Source: Rhyacichthys aspro (Eukaryota > Chordata > Actinopteri > Gobiiformes > Rhyacichthyidae). Taken from it: DNA of 64,000 nt. This document shows, piece by piece, positions 29,101-40,520 of this stretch (position 1 is the stretch's first letter; each line of letters begins with the position of its first letter). The notes beneath the pieces are model-generated. The model did not search any database and was not told the origin of the DNA. It worked only from the letters and a program-made list of their open reading frames with translations. Location of the stretch: the NCBI GenBank assembly GCA_036850595.1, contig CM072168.1, forward strand, positions 15,863,982 through 15,927,981. The letters are read 5' to 3'. Both the position numbers and the translations under genes were made by a program.

Positions 29101-30654
29101 TTGCGTCTTTACACTTGATAACGAGACAGGACAGTGTGTCTGACTGCTTTTGTGAGTTGAGTTGAGTTCACTTCAGTTTTTTGCAGCCTTTGTTAAGTGT
29201 GAATTTCTCGTTTTCAAAAAGCATGTGAGTTGGCAGATACTACGGAGAGAGGACACTCCCAATTATCTAAGGTTTCATGTGTTTTGGATTAAAGAAATGG
29301 GAGGCAGAGGGATGTCAGAGCAGAATGACAGGAGCTCAAGAGACTTAGCACTAGCTGAGCCAATTATCACACAAAGGGCCAGGGAAAAAGTACAGGTCAA
29401 ATAAAGCAGTTCACGAAAAATGCAATTATGCAGGGCATGAAACTGCCAATGGATGAGCTACTGTCCCAAATGCAGCCTGGTGTTTTAATAAAGATCTCTT
29501 TATTGAAATGATTTGACTCTTAAGTTAAGGTTGTGCTTATCCTTGGTTTATGTGAATCTACTCAGACCATCACTGCTTTTTTCTCTCCCCTTAACCTGCA
29601 TATGTTTATTTTGCCTCACAGTACAACCCAGATGTCCAGTTTTGCTTTAATATGTGTAGATTTTGAATTTGAATTAGAAATCTAAATAAAACCACCACCA
29701 AAGTTGAAGAAGGTTATTTGTAAGATTTGTTCTTTTTCAAACAATGTTGAATGTACACAGTGTGGAGAAAATTAGATTGTCAAGTGTTTCTTATTTATTG
29801 GACAGTCTGTTCATGTATATGGGCCCAATAATTAATGTGCTTTCCGAGAGTGTATGCACATAGAGCTGAACTGTGTTTACGTGGCACATTATGCAGTCTA
29901 CTTCTACAGTACGTGGTTCAGTGATTTGCAGAGGTGTGATTTCGATTCTGCGATCTAATATTAAGCTGTTGGAGCTTAGTGACAGTGAGGTGTGAGTGAC
30001 AGCAAAGTGACAGTAAGTGACAAGCCGAGGTAATTTCACTAGCATTCCTCCAAATTCCCCATACACTATTCATTCAAAAATAAACTTTTTCCACAGCAAC
30101 TTTGTTTCACGAGCATCATCTTGTTTAAGTACCTCAAGCTTCCTTGTTAAAAAAATGTTCACTCTAAAATGTTTCTATTTTTACAAAAATAGCCAACACC
30201 AAATTTATAGCCTCTCCTAATGCACTGCCTTCAGTTGTACAAGAGGGTTTGTGGCTGTCCCTGATCTGATATTTTTATTTTTTTTATTTTTTTGCATCCA
30301 TGAACTGCACACTGACAATGAGTTTCCAAACTGAAGATTATTTTTGTTTCTGAAACGCCTAAAAAGTGTGGCCAGCTGGAAGTGTACAATAACAATGATT
30401 AATTATCACTCTTGACTATGTGCTTGATACATGTGAAACAAATACATTGGATTTTTGGACTCAGATGTGTGAACTGTGACTCCCACAGCTGAATATAATA
30501 TTATACAAGGGATTCGGGCAATCTCACACAATGGAATAGTTTGAATGTTTTGTTTTGTGAGGCTAACATGCTCAAAATTATTGTTGATTGGATTTTTGTC
30601 TAAGATAGTTAAAAATAAACTCAGATGAACAATAGCATTCACTATTATTTAATT
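23116..30654. other. Intergenic DNA, no gene recognised
   Basis: AT-rich non-coding sequence. The longest frame is 151 codons on the minus strand (23404-23859). It has no recognisable domain, and I regard it as a chance ORF. A 16-base poly-T run lies near 26022-26038. The patch at about 27650-27960 is higher in GC and CpG and non-repetitive, and the area at about 28490-28830 looks similar; both are possible regulatory sequence. No splice-bounded exon with family similarity was found. Confidence 0.6.
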
Positions 30655-31000
30655 AACAGAAGTGAAGCCAAAATAAAAATGGCAAACGAAATACCCCTCT
30701 CAGTCAGTAGCTTTTAGGAGCATAAACATATTATGTTTTTTGTTATGTTGGTGCTGGGATTTTGGCTCATTCTTCTTTATAATATTGCTTTCATTCTGTG
30801 ATATTTTGGGGCATTTGTTCCTTGAAGATCCCACTGCACCATTTGAGTTTGGTTGAGGTCTGGACTTGGGGCCTTTTTTCAGCCATTTTAATTTATATTT
30901 TGTGGTGTGCTTCAGGTCATTGTGATGTTGCATGTACTAATTTGGACCAAGCTTTAGCTGTGGGACAGATGGCCTCATATTTGTCTGTAGTATATTCTGA
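30655..31000 (-). pseudogene. Tc1/mariner transposase fossil (3' portion)
   Basis: Read on the minus strand, this region carries the C-terminal part of a Tc1-like transposase. A block at 30883-30933 reads QHHNDLKHTT then KWLKK, matching the family pattern around the second catalytic aspartate (Q-x-D-N-D-P-K-H-T). A later block, in another frame, reads DLNQTQ where the family has D-L-N-P-I-E. The nucleotide text to the right (GGCCATCTGTCCCACAGCT on the minus strand, about 30957-30975) and to the left (TTTTGGCTTCACTTCTGTTA, about 30655-30676) also agrees with a common fish Tc1 subfamily. The catalytic Asp reads His, the final Glu reads Gln, and at least one frameshift separates the blocks, so it is inactive. 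The limits are approximate; related sequence may run to about 31085. Confidence 0.8.
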
Positions 31001-31060
31001 TTTACAGAGGAGTGTATGTAGTATTTATGTGTATGCAGACGCCCAGGTCCAGCAGGGATG

Positions 31061-32325
31061 GAGGGGTCTCTGTAAAAGGCTAAGTTTGACACAAACATGG
31101 CCCTAGAGAGTAAGGCTGTGGTAAGGTATCTGCTTAGTGTATTAACTCTCTCATTTTTAAAGGTGCGATGTTAGTGTGTAGTGCTTTAGTGTAAGGCTCT
31201 TTTGGTTAACTACAACTATATAACTGCTTCAGCCTTACTTTGACTTCCCCACATTTTTAATTAAAGCAGTTGCTCTTCAAGGCAGTTACTTAGTGGTGAG
31301 ATGTGCTGCTGACTGACTGCTCACTTGCAAATGCAGCTTTAGCACTAAAGAACACCCGCTGCTTCAGCGGCTGTTACTATAGTTTTTAATCAGTCCAACC
31401 TCCATCACTACATTTCTAACCTGAGGGTGAAACTTACTTCACGTTCAAACATCCAGCAAAGCTTAGACCCACTTTCATTAATCCTTTCTTGAGTTGTAAT
31501 TCATATGCTTATTATTAGTTGCATGAGCAACAGAATATCCTCTTGAGAGGAGAAAAACAGTTTGGATTTAAATGTCTTCATGCAGAGGAAAGAAATAGAT
31601 AATAATTTACAAAAAAGACTGAACAGACTGACTGAACAGAGTCACATGTGAGAATTATAAACAAGAAAACATGTCCTCAACAGAAGACAAACATGAATTG
31701 CCAGGAGGACAAAGAATATATAGTAAACCCAGTATGGGTGTACAAAGGGACAGACGGCCTCATAGCAGATGTTCAGAAACAGGGGATATAGAGGATTACC
31801 CTGTACATTTACTTTTCACTACAATACCTTAGTAGTAATGTCTTTTTGTTTAGGCTACATATCCGTGACCATTACTCTGTGTGTGTTTTTATTCAAAAAT
31901 ACTTGTAGGTTACCTCTATTTGTTCTATGTTTTATTCATGACTTAGATATTGTGTTCTGGTATTTGGACCATTACTGTTTTAGCTCACATCAAACTGTTT
32001 TCTCTCTCCTGCTTTCAATTTGGTGCACTGATTTTCACCACGAAGCTTGATAGTGGCCAGTCTGCAAGTACGTTTAAAAATGGGTTTTAGAGACATTTTT
32101 TCTGACAATGACGGTCTCTCTTTGAAAAGCAAGAAGGCAAAGAAGTACGGTTTCAGTAACATCAAACTGAATCACTGCAGTCATCATATGAAACTTCATG
32201 GTGGATAAATCAGGAAACACTATTTTTTAAGCTGAAGTCTGAGTAATTTTAGTACAATCTCTTATCTTTTAAGTGTTAAGTAGGTGTGTAGTGGAAGGTT
32301 GTTCAACAATGCAACAACCTTACAT
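31061..32325. other. Intergenic DNA, no gene recognised
   Basis: AT-rich non-coding sequence to the right of the Tc1 remnant. Open frames are under 100 codons and resemble nothing known. I see no terminal repeat that would clearly mark the right end of the Tc1 copy. Confidence 0.55.
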
Positions 32326-32356
32326 AATAAATAAATAAATAAATAAATAAATAAAT
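32326..32356. repeat. (AAAT)n tetranucleotide microsatellite
   Basis: About eight uninterrupted units of an AATA/AAAT tetramer, directly visible, breaking down into GAATAATAAT to the right. Confidence 0.95.
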
Positions 32357-32921
32357 GAATAATAATTGACAGTAATTCTTTGAAAGAAAGGCCATCAATC
32401 TATTTTATGTTTTAAATGTTAAAACGGTTGCATTTTGTGTAGGCGACTGGTGCTACTGTATATATTCCTTGTAGTTACTTAAACCACTTTATCAACATTA
32501 ATTGATTTATTCATATACAGCACTCCATTAATTTCACCTCCTCCACACTTTCCAACAAAACAAGACTTCATGTGTTAATTATTTCTATTTAACCAGTTTA
32601 AAACCATGACATGCTGCTTTTATTGTCTGCATGTAAATGTATTGTAGATGCCCCCAGACCTTATTTCACTGTCTGTACTTGAGTGATTTCTATGGACTGC
32701 ATATAATTTGGTTCATAATGGCTGTATCAAGCTGTCTCTTCTTCTTAAGTAAAACTGGAGCATAGAGGAGAAGCCATAGCCTACTGCAATAAACCATAGA
32801 AGAACACTGTTTCTGATTTATTTTCTTAGCATTTTTAACTTGTAATTTTAATTTTAATGTCAAATGTTGTGGTTGTGTTTAATATGATGTTGACAGAGAA
32901 TGCAATATTTTTTAATTTATG

Positions 32922-32945
32922 AACCCTAACCCTAAACCTAACCCA
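32922..32945. repeat. Short interstitial telomere-like repeat
   Basis: About four units of CCCTAA type, one of them AACCTA. This is the vertebrate telomere sequence on its C-rich strand, in a short interstitial tract within AT-rich DNA. Such short tracts are usually attributed to double-strand-break repair or chance expansion rather than chromosome fusion. Confidence 0.8.
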
Positions 32946-33689
32946 AAAACAGCTGTTACTAATAAGTACTAGTATGTTATCAAAAAAGAACAACATTTAG
33001 CCTTCTTTCTTCTTTTAATATAACACATTCATTATCACACAAACAAGACAAGCTTTATTTGAGAAAACATTGTCATTTTTTCCTCTTTCACTTTTCATTT
33101 TCTTCAGTAAGTATGATTTATTGTCCAATCAACAGATGGTGTGTTTTGCTTCACTTTTCGAGAAATTGAAAACATTTTTTTGTGCGTGTTCTGACTCCTC
33201 TTACACTTCAAACTTCAAACTCTTAAAATTTACAAAACACTTAAAAAAAAGCATGTACCTCGATGGCTCACAAACGACCAGTGCAGCAAAGCTTTACATC
33301 CTGGCTTGGACTTATTTCTGTCATTACTGGTAAAGGAAAAAAAGAAAATTTGAATGGCGATTGAGAGTGATTTAGTTAGTAATACACTATGAGTACCACT
33401 ATCTGCAGCAGCTGATGCATGCTTTTGAGTTCCTGTGTAAATTATGTTGAGCATTACAACCTAACAATAGTTTTCTAGCTTTTGAAAGCCATTGAAAAAG
33501 CTTCAGTTAACAGCAAAAGGCACTTAGACGTACAACACACTTTCTGCAACAATTGTTCAAAATCACAATGCACATTTCTATGGGAACCTGTGAGAATAAA
33601 GAGATGAAAGTGTTGTGCAAGACAATAAGAAGTAGGCAAAAGACAAAAGCGCTGGACGGGATTTTCTCTGCGGTCTGCATCTCGATGTG

Positions 33690-33829
33690 TGTGCACACTA
33701 TAAGGAGGGGGTGTGTTCACACGGAGACAGCGGGAATGGCTTATTAGGAAATCATTCCTCTTAGCCAATGGTTTTTAAGAGAGACGCAGATGTCATTTGA
33801 GTGAGAAGTAGCACCTCCCAGAGCAGTGC
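33690..33829 (+). promoter_or_regulatory. Putative promoter upstream of the first exon
   Basis: The sequence changes from AT-rich to mixed, with promoter-like words in the plus direction: CTATAAGG at 33698-33705, a CCAAT box at 33765-33769, and TTTTTAAGAGAG just after it. Two TEAD-type M-CAT words, GGAATG at about 33734 and CATTCC at about 33753, lie in between. Downstream is a C/T-rich leader ending in a strong splice donor. The transcription start cannot be fixed from sequence; about 33,780-33,840 is my estimate. Confidence 0.4.
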
Positions 33830-34093
33830 ACATCCCGTCTCATGTAAAGCCAGCGTGTGAGAGCTCCTGTGTCACCCGCCGCTCACTGCTTCCTCCTCTT
33901 TGTCTGAGCGCCCCTCTCTCATTGTCCACACTTTCTCACCACGGTTCTGCCTCGCTCCACTCTCTCCTCGCCCCTCCTCTCAGTTCGCCTGCTTTCCCTC
34001 CTGTTTCTCCTTCTCTCCGACTCTGTCCCACTGGCGGAGATAGGATCTGATTACAAACAGCAGCAGCGGCAGCAGTCCTCACCGACAGCACAG
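33830..34093 (+). other. thsd7b: Putative non-coding first exon (5' UTR), probably of the THSD7-like gene
   Basis: A CpG-containing, pyrimidine-rich stretch ends in a run of CAG/CGG triplets and then CACAG|GTAAGA, a strong vertebrate splice donor at 34093/34094. Spliced to the acceptor at 62292/62293, the frame of the downstream ATG has a TGA at 34048-34050 and no ATG between it and 62310. This supports the exon as untranslated and 62310 as the start. The only ATG in the exon is at 33842, immediately followed by TAA, making a minimal start-stop upstream ORF if transcription starts before it. The left edge is an estimate. The link to the coding exon is inferred from strand, order and the absence of any other candidate coding exon; it could instead be the first exon of an unrelated transcript. 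Confidence 0.55.
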
Positions 34094-35149
34094 GTAAGAA
34101 GACCATTCTCTGTCATTTATGCACTTTGCCATCACAGAATCAACACCCTCCACCTTGCTTTTCAGTTTTCAAATGGATTTTTCTGCAATTCCTTCTTTGA
34201 TATGTTTTACTATGGTGGGCTTTATAGCTGTGGGCTGTGACAGTGGAAGTTCTTTACAGCTCAGTAAGCTGCTTTTAAAGGTGCTCTACTCCAACTTGCT
34301 GCGAGCGGACAAAAAAACTGGGCCAGATGTTGTGTGTAATTAGATAGTGAGAGCATGGGAAGATCCAGTCACAGCTAAAGCCAGATTTGGTGAATGGGCT
34401 TACACTGATCAAAGCAGGTGGTATGAAGTGAGTTAAGAGTTGCCAGTGCTTGAGCTCAGGTGTGCGCCGGGAGATCAGCTGGTGATGAGTGGACTCTATT
34501 GATCTGAAAGCTTGGCATCCTACCAGAACTAAGCTGGTGCTAAATTTGGAGAGGTGAGAAATCGCCTCTTTGCTTTATTTAAGGACCTCATATTCTGAAT
34601 AGGTCTCTTTGAGGATTTAGGACAGTTCACACACACTCTGCATGTTTGATTCATCATCATTACCAAATGGATTTTTCTGGCTAATTGACAGAAATTGTAA
34701 ATCAGTGCACAATACATAAGTAAAGAAGTGATTAAAATTCAGCCCATGTGATGTGATGGCACAGGGAAAGGTTAGGTCAAATTAGAGGTTATATAAATCC
34801 CTCTCTCTGGTCTTTATTACGCTTGTTAAAAATAGTCACATTTTTACAGTTAGAGCATTAAATTTCTATGTGGAGCTGTTTCTTTTGTCTGCCTCATTTA
34901 TGAGATTTCAAAATGAGTACTAACCCATGAGCTGTGTTGAGACTTTGAAGTTGAAACAAACAAGAGGACAATGCCTTCTTATAAGCCCCATCTGAAATTC
35001 AACAGTGGCACGCATTAGTGTCACTTGAATCATGTCTGCTGGTGGGCTCGGCTGCTCCTGCGCTCTTTCCCTGACTTTAGAGGAGCCCAGAAAAGAAGCC
35101 ATCGACTCTAATGATTGATGTAGACATTATTGGTGTTTGAAAGGTGGCC

Positions 35150-35300
35150 TGCGCTGATAACTAATCTCTGAAGTTCATCTTTAGCTAATATTTTCCCGCG
35201 GACTGATGCCCTACGCTTGTCTTCACCATCCGAATATTCATCACGCTGATGAATTTAAATGAAACCTGAAAATAGCTCTGAGCAAAGTTGCGTTAGGTCT
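35150..35300. promoter_or_regulatory. Candidate conserved non-coding element
   Basis: Non-repetitive, moderate-GC sequence about 1.1 kb into the intron. It contains TAGCTAATATTTTCCCGCGG and GAATATTCATCACGCTGATG, without coding potential. A balanced composition free of simple repeats, in an otherwise AT-rich intron, is typical of fish conserved non-coding elements. This is a visual judgement; there is no alignment to support it. Confidence 0.25.
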
Positions 35301-36029
35301 CATAAGTAATACAGCGGTGTGCTTATATTTCATTCATGACATAGTTTGCTTTCTTGGACTGCGTGGAAGGAGAAATGAGAGAAATAGCTTTGTGATGTGA
35401 AAAGACATTGGCTGTTGAGGTGAGAGAACATCTAGACTCACTGCTGTGGAAACATTAACAGTAAGAGCTTGGGCTTCAACAGCACTTTAAGCTTAAGGAC
35501 TTGCAATGAAACTTGTTCATTTGAACCACGCTGGCCACAGTCCACATCCCACACAGATAAAGTGAATGTAGATGTAGAGCTCTGATAGCATTTGGTGGCC
35601 GCTGGAAAACACACTGCACTTTAAATTAACAAAGAAACATGACAAAGTGCTCATATTAACCACATACTCAATCACTTCAGCTCTATCAGGCCAGACAGAC
35701 AGGGTACTCTATATTAGGCATTCCTCAATACTAAACAATAATGTTATCTGGTGCAGAAAGAAGCTGCCTCAGCCTTCTCCTTGACACTGCTCTGTCATTA
35801 ACGCAGCATTCAGCCCGAGATCCAGAAAAAATTCCCCACATTTTGAGGAAATTAGAGTGAGAGATATTGGGGGAGCTGCTGCCTTTTCAGCCCACTGAGG
35901 CTTCTGTGCTGACAGCTACACTCTGTCTTTTTTTTCTCCCCTGCTTGGTTGTGAGCTGCCCCAGGTGTGACAGGCAGCCGGAGTAATGGGGGATGTTTGA
36001 CAGATGCATATTTCCAGCCTTGAATGCTT

Positions 36030-36260
36030 CGTATAAAGAAGATAGACGGTGCGGATTGAGGCTGAGCGCGGGGGGACAAACTGTTGGGCTGTGAATCACT
36101 CCAATGCAATGAGTGCGCCGCCTTCTCTGCTCGATTGATCGGTCACGTGACCCTCACAAAGCCCTTCCTAGTTACTAATTGCATCCCACCCTGATTATTG
36201 ACTGAAATATGAGGGTGGTATATTGGACTCCTGGAGGCAGGCGGTGTGTTGTTGGTGGTC
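36030..36260. promoter_or_regulatory. Candidate regulatory block with palindromic E-box
   Basis: This is a CpG-bearing, non-repetitive stretch about 2 kb into the first intron. It contains GGTCACGTGACC (36141-36152), a perfect 12-base palindrome centred on the CACGTG E-box and matching the extended site preferred by USF and MiT/TFE bHLH-zipper factors. AT-rich words such as ACTAATTGCATC and TGATTATTGACTG follow within 60 bases. Function as an enhancer is inferred. Confidence 0.35.
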
Positions 36261-39200
36261 AACTTATAGCTGTAACCTCACAAGTATGAGCAATCAATAA
36301 AGAAAAGCTCACTAGTTCTACATGTGGGGTATGCATGCATACCCTCCTACAGCATTATGAAGGATTTATACTAATGTTGGAGACTTTATGTGACAATTAA
36401 TTCTTCATAAGCCTATCAGGGCACAATACCATGAGCCAAGGCCAGGGGATTACATTACAGTTTGTACAGTAGAGTGCAGTGTTTCCTGGCAAACAGACTC
36501 CATCTCTCATCCAATCTTTCAATCTGTGCACGGAACCAGTGCAGTGCTTTTCCAGTCACTATTTTCTATTTGGCATCCCATACACTCAAATCCCCTTATA
36601 CTATATTTAACACATCTGCTTTGGTCCAAATAATGAAGATCCCTTTTTCCTATTGCTCATGTTCAAAATGACTGAATCACGGCAATTATTTGTAGTATGT
36701 ATTTTAAAGCTAATGCACACACAATATTTCATATTAACAGAGAAATGACAGTGAAATTACATCAAATGTCTTTTTAAATGTATTTTTTTCATTTTTATGT
36801 CATAAATTAACTTGATTAAATAAAACAAAATCAAGCATTTATATACATAAAACCAAATCTGGATGAACTGATAACCCCTCTTTCAAAATGTCTACTAAAA
36901 CTTCAGTCATTTTTGGTGACTTATTTTTGAGCCTAAGATGTTTTATATATGCACTGTAAGATGTGTGTAAATAACACAACCAACCTCAGCGCAAGCTCCT
37001 AGGCTTGAGCTGTTGTTGTGATCTCTTGCAAAACAAAAATAACTGTGGATAACTAGAAAACTGGCCTGGGTGCCGGTTCCTAGGCCCAAGTGGCCAAGCA
37101 TTCAACTAATAGACATTATCCAAAACCTTAACCTAAAATGTCAGAAATTCCGAATGCCACATTTCAGGATTCCATTCAAGCTCTATTAATCGAGAATTAT
37201 ATAAAAAACAATTATAATTATGAAATAGTCTTGTTTGGTTTGTGATAACAGATATTTACTCACATACAGCAGCACATGTGACAATCCATAAGCATTTATC
37301 ATGTTTTAATCCAACTTCAGCTCACTTTTACTCTTGTGAGAATTTCCCTTGTTACAAACTAGATAAACAATAGAAGCAGATGGCTGTGTGCCTACATATT
37401 TAGCAGCTAGTGGTCTTTAAATTGTATGTATATCAGACCTGATGCAATGAGAAGGCAAAGCAAGAAGAAAGCCATTTGACAATGATATCTGTTGGCTAAT
37501 AGGATTAGATGCATCTGAAAAGCACCCCAAAGAGCTATTTGCAGTAATACATATTACTGCAGTGATACTAAATAAAATATTTACTGTTCACTACTGCCAC
37601 TGAAGGAATAAATTGTGAAATCATTTTGGAGCTGCACAGTTTGTAGCATTAAACAGTGTAAGGCCGGCATAATATAGGTTGTCAGACTGTGAATGCAGAT
37701 AGCAGTCAGACTGTCAGTCAACCTGTGTTTATCCAAGCTTTCCCCAGAGGAAGCCTTTCCAGAAACTGTTGAGAAGCCTGACATAACACATGCCTCTCGT
37801 CTAATATCTATATATTATTAGTGTTTTATAATGCTGACGAAGTTATAGCCTTTAACTGCTTGCTTAAAGCTTTAAACCCTTATCTGTTACTGAAGCTGTA
37901 TTTATAGAAGCTGTCTCAGTAAAAAAGGGGGCAGTCCAACTTTATCTACTCAGATATCACATGGGAATGCTGTTGTGTAAACATACAATGATGAATAATA
38001 ATGACTCTTGCAAATTCATCTTGCAATATTCATTGGGATTAGTTCCAGCAGCAAAATTAAAACAACAAGTGCATAAAGCTGTGATGGAGTTGTTCTGTTC
38101 AGGAGCCCATACTGAAGTCTAAAATAGAGAAAAGTTTCATCTGTAAATAGTGGGAAATGTGAATAATTGTATGGACTAGGTTCAAATCTATCTGAATGTG
38201 AGCCAGTGAGTGTGTGCACTCATGCTTATGAAGAGATTAACCATGATAGCAGCATCCAGGGATGCCTTGATCTCATTACATCTGCTCACACAGGCCACTA
38301 AAGCACCACATCACATCACATGAAGGTCAAAACACTGTTGAGTTCACTGTTTACCTCACTGGATCTTTTGGTTAGCACCAGTTTCTTCTATTAGACGGGA
38401 ACCTGTCCTTCCAGTCACATTATGGTTCGTTAAATAAGCACACGTCTTAGTCACAACTCTATCGCTGACTTAAAATTGTGAAAACCATTTCAATAAAGCA
38501 ATAGACCTCAAAGGAACTTTACCCTAACTTGCCCTTATTGTAATGGCTAATAATTTCATGCTCCCATCCTCTTCACTTGATGAGGTCAGGAACTGGAAAC
38601 TATTATTTAGACACAAGTGGAGTTATGCTTCATTGGCCTTTTGCTACATCACATTGCTACCCAGAACACAGAGCACCTTTTCTGAGTCTATTGAATTTGT
38701 TGACCCACAATACCCCAACTCTTTTCAATTACATTAGCCCCCACCCCCATTGCACAAAGAATACAAATGCAAGAGGCTGAGAGTGGCTTATCTCGAGGTC
38801 TTTGATGCCTTATTTGTGTGTAGGTCCGTGTGGAAAAGCAGGTTATTCTTTGGGTGTTACGCAGCTGTCAGGCCCCTGAAGGAAGCTGTCACAGGAGCCA
38901 GTCAGCCTTATGTCCACCTGCTGGCCTTTAGCTCGGATCTCCTGCTTCCATCACCCCTATTAACTCTGGATCACTGACTGTATTCACTAAACCTTCCTTT
39001 GGTCTGATAGAATTAGTGCTGCAATATGCTTTGCTTCCATTGGACAAATTTGTCTTTTCTCCCATACAGACCTTCTGTCTCATTTGACATTTTTTATTCT
39101 CCTGCTGTCTTTGTGGTGTCACTAGTAATTACATCTAATGAGAAAAGACAGGAAGCAGTTCACCTGAAGAGAACACTTGACCTCTGGTGAGAAACATGCT

Positions 39201-39884
39201 GTTAATGCTATTGCTCTGATGGAAACTCAGAGCTGCACTCAGTTGGATTTGATAACACTTCTTCACATTGAAATCTAAACAGTGTTTTGTGCTGTACAGA
39301 GTCACTTTATTCAAGTGGATATTGTAAATGATTGGAAGCAAGTGGACAGTGTATAAGATAAGATTAACAATGAATACCTGAAGCTGACTGTTACATGAAG
39401 TGTCTGTCAGAAATTTTACAAGACATTAACCAGTAACACTGTCTGAAAAACTTAAATGTCTCAGTCATATAGACCTGACATTAACCCAACAGTCTGTGTG
39501 TAATGTCTGAATAAGTCCTTGTGGGAATAGAGCAGGTCATTGTGTGCAGAACCCACTGTTAGCGTTATAATGCCATGCCTAATTAAGCAGGCTCTATATA
39601 AAAATATGTAGACTGCAGTCAGATACAATAAGTTATTGTTGGATGATGACTTTCAAAGACACCACCAGCTGAAGGTGGAAGATTTTGTAACAGTTTATTA
39701 AATGTATGAGCTGTGAGTGTGTTTGTTTTCTATAGGAGTTTAATGTAAACTGCTGTGATAAAAGGCTAAGACAGTAGTCCTGCCAGACATTAAAACATCA
39801 AAATAACTTCTCTGCCTTACTGCTCCTAGCTTTGTTTTCAGTCTTTAGTAACCAGTGATGGGAGACAGTTGCTGTCTCGATTTT

Positions 39885-40520
39885 CTGAGGTTGTTTTTAC
39901 ACCTAATAGACTGTTAGACTCGACTCGATCGAGGAGTAAAGTTGTAATATTGTTGCAGTTTCACTTGATTTGGTTTCCTTTCACACTGCTTTTTGTAAAG
40001 CAAACCAAACTCTGATTTACACTGAAGAGAAAATCTTGCTTATCTCTTGGACTTGAGACATAAGTCTACCTTATTTACTCGAGATTTACAGATTACAGAT
40101 TATATTATTATTTGGCATACATTTTTAATACACTCATTTTTGTTTTACTTGTAGATTGGCTAAATCCTCGCCACCTTTCATAGCGAATTTGCTACTTAGT
40201 TTTAAAACTACTAACAAGTAATAATCACAAGCAACTAACATGCATTTTGTTAACCTTTGGTTCACATTTCACATGACATACATTGCATGTGTTTGTTTTG
40301 CTTTATTTTACCAAAGAAGAACTTTGTTTCATTCCTTTGGTTTGTATTTTGGCCTGTTTTTTATTCTCAGCACCTTTGCTTACAGATGACATACAACAAA
40401 GTCCACACTAGAGTTCAAAAGACTTTTCACACCTCCCAAAACTAACCTGGCTATCTGACGAGACAGACCAGGCCAGGTTTGATTAAAGTGCAAACCCAAA
40501 AGCTTTGGTGTTGATGCATA
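39885..40520. mobile_element. Possible non-autonomous DNA transposon of a common fish type
   Basis: The left part carries TTGTTTTTACACCT, then TTTGGTTTCCTTTCACACTG and AAGCAAACCAAACTC. The right part carries TCCACACTAGAGTTC, TTTTCACACCTCCC and CCAGGTTTGATTAAAGTGCA. Paired 'ttcacacctg' and 'accaaac / gtttggt' wording recurs in widespread fish hAT-like non-autonomous elements, which I recognise only from memory. Clean terminal inverted repeats and an 8-base target duplication are not evident, so the limits are approximate. The middle 300 bases are AT-rich and anonymous. Confidence 0.4.

Noticed and set aside
33826..34050. 74-codon frame through the putative leader
   Set aside because: It begins at GTG, not ATG, and is a low-complexity Ser/Leu/Pro reading of a pyrimidine-rich untranslated region.
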